Assembly (NCBI GenBank): GCA_964585585.1
Contig: CAZPEL010000002.1
Span: 1-40,019 of the forward strand
DNA from: CAZNAQ01 sp964585585
Lineage (GTDB): Bacteria; Patescibacteriota; Patescibacteriia; Patescibacteriales; JAGXOH01
Direction of reading: 5' to 3'
DNA: 40,019 bases
Below, one piece after another: positions 22,584-31,654 of the stretch. Made by a program: the position numbers and the translations under genes. Each line of letters starts with the position of its first letter. Within the stretch, counting starts at the first letter, position 1. The notes beneath the pieces are model-generated. The model saw only the letters and a list, made by a program, of their open reading frames with translations, was not told where the DNA came from and made no database searches.

Positions 22584-22943
22584 TTAGATTATATCCTTAT
22601 AATGCTTGAGTCGAGCTCTTTTTTTACTCTTGTTAAGAGTTATTGTTATTAGGTCCAGGCGGATGTGGTTTTTGTTGATCCGATTGTGAAAGCAATAAGA
22701 ACTGATAGCTTTTTTTAAGGTGCGGATTTGCTTGGAACTTAGAGCGAACTCCGGATCCTGCCAATAACAAGCATTGGTTTTTACTTCTATAAAAATAACC
22801 CAATTTTGGTCTTGGGCTATAAGGTCTATTTCTTTGTGTCCCAGGCGCAGGTTTTGTTCTCGGATTTCATACCCCCGGGAAAGAAGAAAATTTTTTGCTA
22901 TTTTTTCACCAAAATTACCAATATTTTTGGTTGAAGAGCTCAT
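22584..22943 (-). CDS. yraN: YraN family (UPF0102) nuclease-like protein
   Basis: This 119-aa protein has the restriction-endonuclease-like fold of UPF0102. The family motifs are GNFGEKIAKNFLLSRGYEI, LGHKEIDLIAQD (acidic metal residues) and VIFIEVKTN (the E-x-K pair). Its start codon overlaps the stop of the upstream membrane-protein gene (ATGA), so the two are translationally coupled. The biological role of YraN is unsettled; a nuclease function in DNA uptake or repair is suspected. ComM (often linked to transformation) is encoded 3.6 kb upstream on the same strand. Confidence 0.9.
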   Translation of the reverse strand: MSSSTKNIGNFGEKIAKNFLLSRGYEIREQNLRLGHKEIDLIAQDQNWVIFIEVKTNACYWQDPEFALSSKQIRTLKKAISSYCFHNRINKNHIRLDLITITLNKSKKRARLKHYKDII

Positions 22944-23338
22944 TGGGGCAAATATTTTTTGTAGTTTTCTTCTTGCTCCGCTTTTTTGATCTTTTCCGGA
23001 ACTGTTTTTAAGAATTTATAGATAAAGAAAAGCCAAACAAGCATTTCCGCTAGCCAGACCAAATACCAAAAACGGGCCGAGAAAAAGGGTGTTTTTTCAT
23101 AGTTGAACAGTAGAAGCAAAAGTCCGAGTATAAGATTGGTGCCGCAGAAATAATAAAGCTTTCTCCAGGCAGTGATGTAGAAGTTTTTGCTTTTGCCCTT
23201 TTTTCTTTTTTTCCAGAAAAAGAATCCGCAGCCCGCAGCCAGTAGAATAATAAAAGTTATTAAGGAGTATTGAAAAAGGGGTGTTAATTGAGGTGGTCTG
23301 ATATTAAACCAAAAGTGCAGGGATAACAGGTTTTCCAT
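22940..23338 (-). CDS. Small three-span membrane protein
   Basis: I do not recognise this 132-aa protein. The start at 23338 gives MENLLSLHFWF and leaves a 10-nt gap from the methyltransferase gene. A longer frame (23392) would overlap that gene. Three hydrophobic spans lie near residues 22-41, 62-80 and 92-110. A Lys/Arg-rich loop (WKKRKKGKSK) follows span 1 and a charged C-terminal tail ends the protein (VPEKIKKAEQEENYKKYLPQ). It overlaps yraN by four bases. Confidence 0.7.
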   Translation of the reverse strand: MENLLSLHFWFNIRPPQLTPLFQYSLITFIILLAAGCGFFFWKKRKKGKSKNFYITAWRKLYYFCGTNLILGLLLLLFNYEKTPFFSARFWYLVWLAEMLVWLFFIYKFLKTVPEKIKKAEQEENYKKYLPQ

Positions 23339-23348
23339 ATTTTTGTGA

Positions 23349-23903
23349 TTACATTTTAGTAAATAGCATGCCGTAATGATAATTACCGGCATTGAATTCC
23401 TCCTCTAATTTTAGGCCCAGCTTCTGGGCGGCTGATTTTAAGGGTTCTTTTTTTACTCGGGATTCAGTCGGAGGCCCCAGGGGAGAATCGGAATTTTCCC
23501 ACTCCACTATCAGTAAGTGTCCCGATTTTTTCAACAACCTAACGGCCTCTCTTAGTATAGCCGCTTTGTTCGGAGATTGGAAGAGGGTGTTTATCAACAA
23601 AGCGACATCCAAGCTTTCCGCCTCTATTTTGGTTCCTTTGAATATTTCCAAATTACTCCAAACCTCTTTTATGTTATTAAAGTTTTCCTGGTCCGCTTTT
23701 TTCTGTATCACTTCCAAGGCGTGTTTTAACACATCCACTGCGTAGACTTGGCCGTTTTTTCCCACTATCCTGGAGGCGGGGAACACAAAGTGGCCGGAGG
23801 CGCCGCAACCCAGGTCCGCTATTTTGTTTCCTTCTTGAATCCGGGTCTTATTCAAAAGAAAACGGGAGTCCAAAAGATAGTTGGAACCTTTGTTATTAGC
23901 CAT
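23349..23903 (-). CDS. Class I SAM-dependent methyltransferase
   Basis: The 184-aa protein has the Rossmann methyltransferase motifs: IADLGCGASGHF (motif I, SAM loop), VYAVDVLKHALEV (motif II acidic residue), LDVALLINTLF and LLKKSGHLLIVEW (post-motif strands). It resembles the UbiE/Methyltransf_25 group, but the substrate cannot be read from the sequence. It is the first of three close genes with the membrane protein and yraN. There is no SD. Confidence 0.88.
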   Translation of the reverse strand: MANNKGSNYLLDSRFLLNKTRIQEGNKIADLGCGASGHFVFPASRIVGKNGQVYAVDVLKHALEVIQKKADQENFNNIKEVWSNLEIFKGTKIEAESLDVALLINTLFQSPNKAAILREAVRLLKKSGHLLIVEWENSDSPLGPPTESRVKKEPLKSAAQKLGLKLEEEFNAGNYHYGMLFTKM

Positions 23904-23925
23904 AGATTTGTTTTAAAATTTAGTT

Positions 23926-24615
23926 TTATAGATTTTGATCTTCTTGAACCAGTATCTGTTTTTTGATCATTCTCTTTTGGCCGTATTTTTTTTGAGCAGT
24001 CACGGTTATGATATTTACCCCTTTTTTCAGGTCTATTTTTTTCTCAAAAAAACCGTTTTTCTGGTTTAGTATGGGGTTATTGTTGATAAATATTTCGGTT
24101 TCCGGCTTGGTTTTTCCGGAGATAGTTATGTCCTTTTTTTGGGTTATTATACTGTTGGGTTTGGGGCTGAATATTTTTAGTTGGGGCGGGGAGAAGATGC
24201 CGTTCAAATAAACTCCCAGACAAACAAAACAGATCATTATTATTATACCGGTAAAAATATTCCTAACTATTCTGGGAAAGACCAAAAAATTCCCCCTTTT
24301 GATCCTTTTAACCGAAAATAAACTCTGTTTTTGGGATTGTTGCAGGGCCTCTTTTTCCTTGAGGAATTTTTGTTCCAATTCTTGCACATCCAACTCTAAG
24401 AAAGAAGCATATTTCTTCAATATCTTGGTTTGGTATATCCCTTCCGGTAATTTGGCATAGTTTTCCTCTTCCAGGGCTTTGAGGTAGGAGGGGTTGATGT
24501 TGATCTTTCGGGATATTTTTTTAAAGCTGAAGTTCTTTTCTTGACGCCCTTGTTTGAGTTTTTCCGCTACTGTAACATAGGAAGAGGAAATATGGTTGTT
24601 GGAAAACTCTACCAT
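23926..24615 (-). CDS. RodZ-like HTH membrane protein
   Basis: The 229-aa protein has an N-terminal HTH (residues 16-70: LKQGRQEKNFSFKKISRKIN, then NPSYLKALEEENY). A juxtamembrane basic stretch, one membrane span (about 115-137) and an extracytoplasmic beta-rich domain (LKIFSPKPNSIITQKKDITI) follow. This is the layout of RodZ, which links MreB to the elongasome. The HTH matches the RodZ subfamily (EENYAKLPEGIYQTKILKKY). The outer domain looks Ig-like rather than canonical DUF4115. Cell shape or wall control is the likely role. Confidence 0.82.
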   Translation of the reverse strand: MVEFSNNHISSSYVTVAEKLKQGRQEKNFSFKKISRKININPSYLKALEEENYAKLPEGIYQTKILKKYASFLELDVQELEQKFLKEKEALQQSQKQSLFSVKRIKRGNFLVFPRIVRNIFTGIIIMICFVCLGVYLNGIFSPPQLKIFSPKPNSIITQKKDITISGKTKPETEIFINNNPILNQKNGFFEKKIDLKKGVNIITVTAQKKYGQKRMIKKQILVQEDQNL

Positions 24616-24637
24616 ATATTTTAATGGTATTTATTAA

Positions 24638-25054
24638 TTACTGAAACCAATTCACTTTGCTCCAGCTGGTGCCACTGGCATCGGCACCGGTGTATTTAAA
24701 GACCAGGCCGATGATCATATAACTTAAAAAAACCACGAATATTCCTATAACCGCGTTTACCAAGGTTTGTCTTCCTTTATCAACCCTGTCTTTGTTGCCC
24801 CCGGAAAACAGAAATAAAAAACCGCCGTAAACAAACATAAGCAGCGCCAAGCTACCCACGATCCCTAGAATCCATTGAGCGGCTATAGTGAATACCCTGG
24901 CCAGATCATTTAAGCTATAAGAGCCCTGTTCGTAATCAGTAGATCCTTCGCTGGCCCCGGGGACAAAAGTTGCCTTGACCCGGGTCACCTGGAAATAAAA
25001 GAGGTTTAGCAACAAAAAAGCGACAAAAAGCCCTTGTTTTAATTTTCTTATCAT
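24638..25054 (-). CDS. TrbC/VirB2-type pilin-like membrane protein
   Basis: The 138-aa product has a signal peptide (residues 1-28) and two hydrophobic segments (about 55-83 and 97-118). The intervening loop GGNKDRVDKGRQTLVNAVIG is characteristic of small TrbC/VirB2-like proteins frequent in Patescibacteria. These may be type IV secretion-like or pilus subunits. No VirB4 or other secretion genes are visible nearby, so the function is open. It sits between the solute-binding protein and the RodZ-like gene on the same strand. Confidence 0.78.
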   Translation of the reverse strand: MIRKLKQGLFVAFLLLNLFYFQVTRVKATFVPGASEGSTDYEQGSYSLNDLARVFTIAAQWILGIVGSLALLMFVYGGFLFLFSGGNKDRVDKGRQTLVNAVIGIFVVFLSYMIIGLVFKYTGADASGTSWSKVNWFQ

Positions 25055-25105
25055 AATCTTTTTTGGTTTGTAAAGTTTTTTATATAAAAAATGGTTTGCC
25101 GATCC

Positions 25106-26482
25106 TTACTTATAACTGGTTTGCTGCACTCTCTCCGCCCCGCGTTCTATTATGGTTCCTAGGTTTTTGGGATTTTTGTTGGCCTCTCCTATCATTTCCT
25201 TCATTATTTTTTCCATAACCAGAGGGTCATAACCTTGATACCAACTTTTGGCGGTCAACAATTGTTCCGCAAATACCCCGATTTCCTTGCTTTCTTTTTG
25301 TTCTTCGATCAAACTTCTAAGAGCTGTGGGTTTGTTGGTTTTTTCCAAATAGGTCTTGGCTTGGTCTTTTTGGGTGGCAAAACTAAGGAAATCCCAAGCA
25401 GCATCTTTTTCACTACTTTTTTGCGAGACCACCTCTACCCAATAGTTGGCGTAATTAACTTTACGGGAAGAGTTGTTTATCTGGGGGAGCTTGGATATAT
25501 TAAAGTTGAGTTTTGGCGCCTGGGATTTTATGGTGGGTAGGTGATAGGAGTAGCCGAACATCATGGCTGCTTTGCCTTCCATAAACATTTTTAAGGAATC
25601 ATTTAAACTATCATTCCAGCAATACACTTCCTTGGCCGGATTGGCGAAATCGGTGTAGAATCTCAGGGCCTCCAGACCGGGGTTGTACCCCTCGCCCGAG
25701 GATTTGTGAAAAGTTACATTCTTGCCCTCCGTCATCATAGTGGCCCCGTTCTGCATCATAAGAACCGAAAGTATGTCCGTGGCTCTTTCTATATTGTCGC
25801 CTCCGCCCATGGCCACCCCGGATTGGATGATCTTTCCCTTGGAATCCTGCTTGGTCAATTTTTTAACTGTTTTTTGGAATTCCCTGTCCCAGTATTGGGG
25901 CGGATTAATGATTCCGGCATTATTCAACAGGTCTTTGTTGTAATACAGAGCCAGGGTGTCCACGGAAAACGGAAGGCCGTAGATCTTTTTTTGCCTCCGA
26001 TTGTTGTTCATAACCACATCATCGTAAACCACATCAATAAATTTGTTTTCCAGATCTTTTAAGCCCATAGTGTCCTTAGTTCTTTGTTCCAACACAGTTT
26101 CTTTTTTAACAGTGCCCTTGGTTACCAATCTGCCTATGGTTACTGTTTCCGGCATAGGGGATATTTTACTTTTATATTCATTCATCCAGGTGTTGTGTAT
26201 GGAAAAAATATCCGGCCCCTTATCTTCGGCCATAGCGTTTAGAAGTTCTTCTCGGTAATTATCGTATCTTAGTTTTCTGTATTTGATATGTATATTGGGA
26301 TGTCTCTTGTTGTATCTATCTATGATCTTATTGAAAGCGTCACGCCCTTCAAAAACCCGCCAGTATTTTAGGGTTATGGACCGGCCGGGATCCTTGGCCG
26401 GGTCCTCCAGGAATTGGCAGCTGGCGCCGGAGGTTAGAACAAAGCTTAGTAATAGAAAAATAATAAAAAATCTTTTTTTCAT
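25106..26482 (-). CDS. Extracellular solute-binding lipoprotein (family 1)
   Basis: This 458-aa protein resembles sugar ABC-transporter binding proteins. It has a short signal peptide with a possible lipobox ending at Cys22 (SGAS-C, a weak match). It then shows SITLKYWRVFEG, NKRHPNIHIKYRKL, KGPDIFSIHNTW, LYYNKDLLNNAGI and MFMEGKAAMMFGYSYH, all typical of family 1. No permease or ATPase gene lies in the window, so it is either an orphan binder or works with distant components. Substrate unknown. Confidence 0.85.
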   Translation of the reverse strand: MKKRFFIIFLLLSFVLTSGASCQFLEDPAKDPGRSITLKYWRVFEGRDAFNKIIDRYNKRHPNIHIKYRKLRYDNYREELLNAMAEDKGPDIFSIHNTWMNEYKSKISPMPETVTIGRLVTKGTVKKETVLEQRTKDTMGLKDLENKFIDVVYDDVVMNNNRRQKKIYGLPFSVDTLALYYNKDLLNNAGIINPPQYWDREFQKTVKKLTKQDSKGKIIQSGVAMGGGDNIERATDILSVLMMQNGATMMTEGKNVTFHKSSGEGYNPGLEALRFYTDFANPAKEVYCWNDSLNDSLKMFMEGKAAMMFGYSYHLPTIKSQAPKLNFNISKLPQINNSSRKVNYANYWVEVVSQKSSEKDAAWDFLSFATQKDQAKTYLEKTNKPTALRSLIEEQKESKEIGVFAEQLLTAKSWYQGYDPLVMEKIMKEMIGEANKNPKNLGTIIERGAERVQQTSYK

Positions 26483-26560
26483 ATTGGCATCATTTATTGG
26501 TTTTTAACAATAATTGCTTAAATTATAACACAAAAATAATAAATAAAAAATGTTTTGTTG

Positions 26561-28096
26561 TTATTGGGATCTGTATTGGAGAGCTTCGGCCACACAGGCC
26601 GGGGATACTTCCTGTTCTTGGTTTAGGTCGGCTATGGTTCGAGCTATTTTTAAAACTTTAAAGTAGCCCCGAGGGCTTAGACAGAATTTATCCACGGCGT
26701 TTTTTAAAAGCTTTTGGGACTCCGGATCAAGGCGGCAAATATTTTTTATGGTTTCGGAGTCGGCTTCGGAGTTGTAATTCAATTTTTGGTGTTTGTAGCG
26801 CTCTTTCTGCCTGGATCTGGCTTTGTTTATTCTATCCCTGATCCGGGTGGTATCGGATCCGGATCCGGAGGCGTTTAGTTTATCAAAATTGAGTCGAGGA
26901 ATTTCTATTTGCAGGTCGATCCGGTCCAGGATAGGGCCGGAAATCCGTTTTTGGTAATTGGCTATCTGACTGGCGCTGCAGGTGCATTGTTTTTCCGGGT
27001 CGTTGTAATAGCCGCACGGGCAAGGGTTCATGGCCGCCACTAAAATAAAATTGGCCGGGAATTTTATATTACCGCTGGCCCGGTTGATATTGATCTCGCC
27101 GTTTTCCAGGGGTTGCCTTAGGTTTTCCAGGATAGTTCGGGGGAATTCCGGCAGCTCGTCCAAAAACAGGATCCCTTGGTGGGCCAGGGATATTTCTCCG
27201 GGTCCGGGTTTAGTACCGCCTCCGACCAGAGAGGGGGCCGAAGCGGTGTGGTGCGGAGATCGGAAGGGCCTGGTAGTAACCAAGCTTTTTTCACTTTCCA
27301 AAAATTCCCCGGCCACGCTATAAACCCGACTTATATCCAGGGCCTCTTCCAATTCCAGATCCGGCAGGATCGAAGTCAGAGCTTGGGCCAAAAAGGTCTT
27401 ACCCGAACCCGGCGGCCCGCTCATGAGGATATTGTGCCCGCCGGCCGCCACTATTTCCAAGGCCCTTTTAGCGTGCTCCTGGCCTTTTATGGAGGAGATA
27501 TCTGTTTTAGAAAAGGAATTAAAGAGGTCTATTTTTTGAGAGGCCAGGGGCTCGATCCTGTACTTGCCTTGAAGATGGGAGATCAGCTCCTTGAGGGTGG
27601 TCACGGGAATCACTTCCAGTTCTGATATGAGCTTGGCTTCCGGGGCGTTCTCCCGAGGAACGAACAAGGTTTGAATGTTTTCTTCTTTGGCCTTCATGGC
27701 AATAGGTAGAATTCCGGTTACCGGGCGGACATTACCGTTCAGGGCCAGCTCTCCGGCAAACAAGCAGGACCTGTAGTCCCGGTCGTTTTTTAGCACCCCG
27801 GCATTTAGAAGAATGCTTATGGCAATAGGGAGGTCAAAACCCACCCCTTGTTTTTTTAGATGGGCCGGAGCCAGATTGATAGTGATCTTTAATTTGGGAA
27901 AGAAAAGATCCGAGTTTTTGATAGCGCTTCTAACCCTTTCCCTGGCCTCGGTTACGGCCGCATCCGGAAGCCCGACAATGGAGACAGTGCCCATTTCCCC
28001 GCCTCCTTTGGTGTCTGCCTCCACTTCAACCAATCGGGCCTCCAGCCCCACTACCGTAGCCGAAAAGATTTTTGACGCTGAGTTTTGTTGGACCAT
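26561..28096 (-). CDS. comM: ComM/YifB Mg-chelatase-like AAA+ ATPase
   Basis: The 511 aa match the YifB/ComM family. The N-terminal ChlI-like domain is VEADTKGGGEMGTVSIVGLPD. The AAA+ core has Walker A GPPGSGKT near residue 225 and Walker B GILFLDELPEF. A Cys cluster (CPCGYYNDPEKQCTC) and a Mg-chelatase C-terminal domain with LSPRGYFKVLKIARTIADL follow. ComM promotes branch migration during natural transformation in studied bacteria. It lies 43 nt downstream of smc. Confidence 0.95.
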   Translation of the reverse strand: MVQQNSASKIFSATVVGLEARLVEVEADTKGGGEMGTVSIVGLPDAAVTEARERVRSAIKNSDLFFPKLKITINLAPAHLKKQGVGFDLPIAISILLNAGVLKNDRDYRSCLFAGELALNGNVRPVTGILPIAMKAKEENIQTLFVPRENAPEAKLISELEVIPVTTLKELISHLQGKYRIEPLASQKIDLFNSFSKTDISSIKGQEHAKRALEIVAAGGHNILMSGPPGSGKTFLAQALTSILPDLELEEALDISRVYSVAGEFLESEKSLVTTRPFRSPHHTASAPSLVGGGTKPGPGEISLAHQGILFLDELPEFPRTILENLRQPLENGEININRASGNIKFPANFILVAAMNPCPCGYYNDPEKQCTCSASQIANYQKRISGPILDRIDLQIEIPRLNFDKLNASGSGSDTTRIRDRINKARSRQKERYKHQKLNYNSEADSETIKNICRLDPESQKLLKNAVDKFCLSPRGYFKVLKIARTIADLNQEQEVSPACVAEALQYRSQ

Positions 28097-28139
28097 TGTC
28101 CGGGAATTTTAAAAAATATGGGATCGGAGAACGATCCGT

Positions 28140-30788
28140 TTATTTCTTGGTTGCCGTGGCCGCGTCCTCCAGTTTTATACTTAAAAGTTTGCTAACTCCG
28201 TTATTATCCATAGTAGCCCCGTAAAGAACATTGGCCTTGTGCATGGAAGAACGGTTATGAGTGATCAAGATGAATTGAGTTTTATAGGCCAGGTCTTCCA
28301 GGATTTGAGCCAGCCGTTGCGAGTTGGCCTCATCCAGGGCGGCGTCAACCTCGTCCAGGACCACAAAAGGAGAAGGGTTGGAGCTAATAATAGCACAGAT
28401 CAAGGCAATAGCGGTCAAGGCCTTTTCCCCTCCGGACAGCATGGACAAGGAGGTTATCTTTTTTCCGGGCGGGTTGACCTGGATATCGATCCCGGCTACC
28501 CCGGTAGAAGTGTATTTGCTTAATTGTTTGATTCTGTCCTGCTTGTTTTCCTTTTCTCCTTCTTCCCCTTCCTCCTCTTCCTCTGAAATCCGGTCATAAG
28601 GGATTTTAATTATTTTGGCTGACCCGCCGTTGAAAAGTATTTTAAAGTATTGTTCGAATTTTTGGGATATTTTTTTGAATTCTCGGTCGAATTTTTGTTT
28701 AATAGTTCCGTCCAATTCCTTAATAATACTTTCTAAGCTGTTTATGGCCTTTTTAAGGTCGGAAATTTGCTCGGTTAGGAAGTCATATTTTTCTTTGGTT
28801 TGATAGTATTCTTGTTCGGTTTCCGGGTCTATGGCTCCGATCTGGCTCAGTTGGCTCTGGATCTTATCTATTTTATTGGCGGTTCCTTGGGGGTCCAGAT
28901 TTTCCGGCGGTCGGTTTTGCTTAACCTCTTCCAGGTCCTCTACCCAACTGTGCCGGACTTCGCTTTCCAGGTCCTCTAATTTGGTTTCGTATTTAGTGGA
29001 ATTGATCTTTAGTTCATTTAAACGAGTGTTCAATTCGCTGATCTCTTTTTGCAGGATCTGACTTTCTTGTTGCAGTTGGGTTAGTTGGGCCTTTCTTTCT
29101 TCTTCCTGGCTGGCTAATTTGTCGAATTGTCGGCGGGCTTGCTTCATCTCCTTGTCTATATCCTCCAACTGCCTGTCCAGTTTTTTCTTTTCCTCTTCCA
29201 AATTTTTAGTTGTTTGTTTTTGGTCCTGTTTGTGGCTATATTTCTGTATCTTGTCTTCGATGTTTCCCAGGTCGGTTTGCAGTTTTTTGATCTCGTCTTC
29301 CAGGACTTTCTTTTTTTCTTGGCCGGAGTTAAGCTCTACCCATTTTTGATTTTGTTCCCGGTCTGCTTGCTTTAGTTTTTCTTGCCATTCTTGCAAGTTG
29401 GTTTTTAGGGTTTCTTGTTCCCGGTGGCGGGCGCTGGCTTCTTCCTCCTCTTTTTGTCCGGAGATCAATTTGATGATATCAGCTATTCTTTCCTTGGCCG
29501 CGGCCAGTTTCTTTTTGATGGCGGTAATGTCGTCCTGGATCTCTATTTCTTTTAGTAAATAACTGAGTTTATCCAGTTTTTTGTGGGTCTGGTCGGCCAA
29601 ATTATCCTTGGAGGCGGACGGGGAGGACATGATCTGAAAGAGCTGTTGGTTTAATTCTTCCACTTTTTGGCCGATCTCTTTTTTGTTGGCCTGGGCCCCG
29701 TCCAGTTCTTGTTGTTTTATTTTTAAATTGTCCCGGAATTGGTTTAATTCCTCTTGTTTTTTGTCGATCCGGGTTTGCAGTTCCTTTTTTTGCGATTCCA
29801 GCCAGGAGAGGTCGAATTTTCCCTCTTGTTCCAAGTTAACCTCTTTTTGCGCTTCCAGGGAAGAGAGCTTTCGGATCAAATTCTCGCGTTTTTGTTGCAG
29901 ATCGGAGATGCTTTGCGACCATTGGTTGAATTCCTCGCCCAAGCCCTTTTGTTCTTGAATATTGTTGAATTCCCGATTTTTTTGGGCGAGCTCCTCTTCT
30001 TTTTGATTTTTTTGGGTCTCCAGGTCCCGGTATTCCCGTTGGAATTGGTTGAATTTATCATTGAGATAGTGCCACTGATCTTGGAAGTATTGGGTCTGCA
30101 GTTTTTTTAGCTCCGATTCCAACTCTCCCTTTTTTTGGAGTTTGTTTACTTGGCGGGTCAGACTTTTTAATCTCGGCTCGATCTCGGTTATTATCATTTT
30201 GGCCTGTTCCAGATTTTTATGGCTGTTGATAAGCTTATTCAAGGAGTTTTCTCTTTTGATCTGTAATTCCTTGATCCCGGTGGCCTCATCAAAAAAATCC
30301 TTTCTTTCCGCCGGAGTGGTCTTTAAAAAGGATTCCACCATGCCTTGGCCGATAACGCTATAGGTTTTTTGTCCCACATTGGCCCGAGCCAAAAGCATTT
30401 GCACCTCGGCCAATTTGGTCTTGGAATTATTGATCAGATATTCATTTTCGCCGTTACGGTAAACCCTCCTGGTTAGAACCAACTCGGAATAAGGGATATC
30501 CACTCTTTTGTCTTCATTGTTTAAGAACAGGGATACTTCGGCCAGGTTTTGTTTGTTTTTGTTTCCGGAAAAAATAACATCCTCGCCCATTTTGGCCCGT
30601 AAAGTTTTCATGCTTTGTTCCCCGAGGGCCCAACGAACAGCGTCGGCTATATTGGATTTGCCGGAGCCATTGGGACCGACCACTGCGGTAATGCCTCTTT
30701 TTTCGCCGTTAGTAAAACCGGGAAAAACCAATTTATTCTTCCCGGCAAAGGATTTAAATCCTTGTATTTCCAGTTTCTCCAAATACAT
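28140..30788 (-). CDS. smc: Short SMC-family ATPase without a recognisable hinge
   Basis: SMC proteins compact and segregate chromosomes. The start at 30788 (MYLEKLEIQGFKSFAGKN) matches the family; a longer frame adds an unlikely 28-aa leader. The 882-aa protein has Walker A GPNGSGKS (38-45), a coiled coil from about 165 to 700, and a C-terminal head with LSGGEKAL (784-791) and Walker B FVVLDEVDAALDE (D812, E813). Bacterial SMCs are usually about 1,150-1,190 aa with a globular hinge of about 150 aa. Here only a short helix-breaking stretch (SSPSASKDN, near 386-400) interrupts the coil. No scpA or scpB is in the window. Confidence 0.88.
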   Translation of the reverse strand: MYLEKLEIQGFKSFAGKNKLVFPGFTNGEKRGITAVVGPNGSGKSNIADAVRWALGEQSMKTLRAKMGEDVIFSGNKNKQNLAEVSLFLNNEDKRVDIPYSELVLTRRVYRNGENEYLINNSKTKLAEVQMLLARANVGQKTYSVIGQGMVESFLKTTPAERKDFFDEATGIKELQIKRENSLNKLINSHKNLEQAKMIITEIEPRLKSLTRQVNKLQKKGELESELKKLQTQYFQDQWHYLNDKFNQFQREYRDLETQKNQKEEELAQKNREFNNIQEQKGLGEEFNQWSQSISDLQQKRENLIRKLSSLEAQKEVNLEQEGKFDLSWLESQKKELQTRIDKKQEELNQFRDNLKIKQQELDGAQANKKEIGQKVEELNQQLFQIMSSPSASKDNLADQTHKKLDKLSYLLKEIEIQDDITAIKKKLAAAKERIADIIKLISGQKEEEEASARHREQETLKTNLQEWQEKLKQADREQNQKWVELNSGQEKKKVLEDEIKKLQTDLGNIEDKIQKYSHKQDQKQTTKNLEEEKKKLDRQLEDIDKEMKQARRQFDKLASQEEERKAQLTQLQQESQILQKEISELNTRLNELKINSTKYETKLEDLESEVRHSWVEDLEEVKQNRPPENLDPQGTANKIDKIQSQLSQIGAIDPETEQEYYQTKEKYDFLTEQISDLKKAINSLESIIKELDGTIKQKFDREFKKISQKFEQYFKILFNGGSAKIIKIPYDRISEEEEEGEEGEKENKQDRIKQLSKYTSTGVAGIDIQVNPPGKKITSLSMLSGGEKALTAIALICAIISSNPSPFVVLDEVDAALDEANSQRLAQILEDLAYKTQFILITHNRSSMHKANVLYGATMDNNGVSKLLSIKLEDAATATKK

Positions 30789-30955
30789 AATAATATTTAT
30801 ATAAAAATCAAATACTTTATTGGAAGCAATAGCTTTGTTCTTATTATACTTGATAAAGCCCATGTTTGCCAAATTTAAGATTGTGGATTAGAATTTTTAA
30901 TAATACGGGTTGTTAAGTTCAGTGACTACCTTTAATAAAAATAAATATAAAAGAT

Positions 30956-31516
30956 ATGATCATCTCTATTAGCGGTGCTCCGGGTGCCGGCAAGAGTACT
31001 ATTTCCAAAAAATTGGCGGAAAAATTAGGTTGGCCCCGGTATTATATCGGCGGCTTGAGAAGGCAAAAGGCCCAAGAAAGAGGCATGACCCTGGCGGAGT
31101 ATAATAAACTGGGAGAAACCGATCCTTCCACCGATCTGGAAGTGGATAGATATCAGGAAAAATTGGGCCGGGAACAGGATGATTTTATTATTGAAGGCCG
31201 GACTTCCTGGTATTTTATCCCCCATTCCTTAAAGCTTTATTTTGATGTGGAAGAGAGAGAGGGCGCCCGGAGGATCTTCCGGGAATTGCAGGATAAGAAC
31301 AACAGGAACGAAGGAGAGGAGCCGGACAGTGTAGACCAGGTTTTGAAAAGCAATCGCGAAAGAATCCGGAGCGACAAAAAGAGATACCAAAAATATTTCG
31401 GAATAGATGCGGATAATAAGCAGAACTATGATCATATCATTGACACCACCGACCTGACCCCGGAACAGGCCTTGGAACAGGCCTATCAAATAATAAAAAA
31501 ACACCAGAAAGAATAA
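30956..31516 (+). CDS. Cytidylate kinase-like P-loop kinase
   Basis: The 186-aa protein has the P-loop GAPGAGKS (7-14) and resembles archaeal-type cytidylate kinases (CmkB/AAA_18). It has YYIGGLRRQKAQERGMTLAEYN, then FIIEGRTSWYFIP, and Arg-rich lid residues ANRERIRSDKKRYQKYFG-like (SNRERIRSDKKRY). CMP or dCMP phosphorylation is the best guess. It is transcribed divergently from smc. There is no SD. Confidence 0.8.
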   Translation: MIISISGAPGAGKSTISKKLAEKLGWPRYYIGGLRRQKAQERGMTLAEYNKLGETDPSTDLEVDRYQEKLGREQDDFIIEGRTSWYFIPHSLKLYFDVEEREGARRIFRELQDKNNRNEGEEPDSVDQVLKSNRERIRSDKKRYQKYFGIDADNKQNYDHIIDTTDLTPEQALEQAYQIIKKHQKE

Positions 31517-31551
31517 ATTTATTTTTCTAGCTCGGATTTTACTTTTTGGTG

Positions 31552-31580
31552 TTGACAGAGAGGATTTTTCATTGTAGTAT
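31552..31580 (+). promoter_or_regulatory. rplS promoter
   Basis: TTGACA (31552-31557), a 17-nt spacer and TAGTAT (31575-31580). The start site would be about 31587, directly before an ATG at 31590. Confidence 0.75.
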
Positions 31581-31589
31581 TAGAAAACA

Positions 31590-31649
31590 ATGGCAAATTT
31601 AGTCGCCGCACTTTTTGCGGTTTTTAAATTGTTTAAATATTTAAGATAA
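31590..31649 (+). CDS. Possible 19-aa leader peptide before rplS
   Basis: The ORF MANLVAALFAVFKLFKYLR begins within 3 nt of the predicted transcription start and stops 5 nt before the rplS ATG. It spans a hairpin followed by TTTTT (CCGCA 31606-31610 with TGCGG 31616-31620). It could couple L19 translation or terminate transcription conditionally. It is short, so chance is possible. Confidence 0.35.
   Translation: MANLVAALFAVFKLFKYLR
31606..31625 (+). promoter_or_regulatory. Terminator-like hairpin in the rplS leader
   Basis: CCGCA-ctttt-TGCGG followed by TTTTT lies between the promoter and the rplS start. It is only 5-6 bp, so a weak attenuator at best. L19 leaders in Firmicutes are known regulatory RNAs, but no homology is claimed. 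Confidence 0.4.
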
Positions 31650-31654
31650 TCACT

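Noticed and set aside
30789..30872. 28-aa N-terminal extension of SMC
   Set aside because: The canonical SMC start (MYLEKLEIQGFKSF) begins at 30788; the extension is polar, AT-rich and unlike the family.
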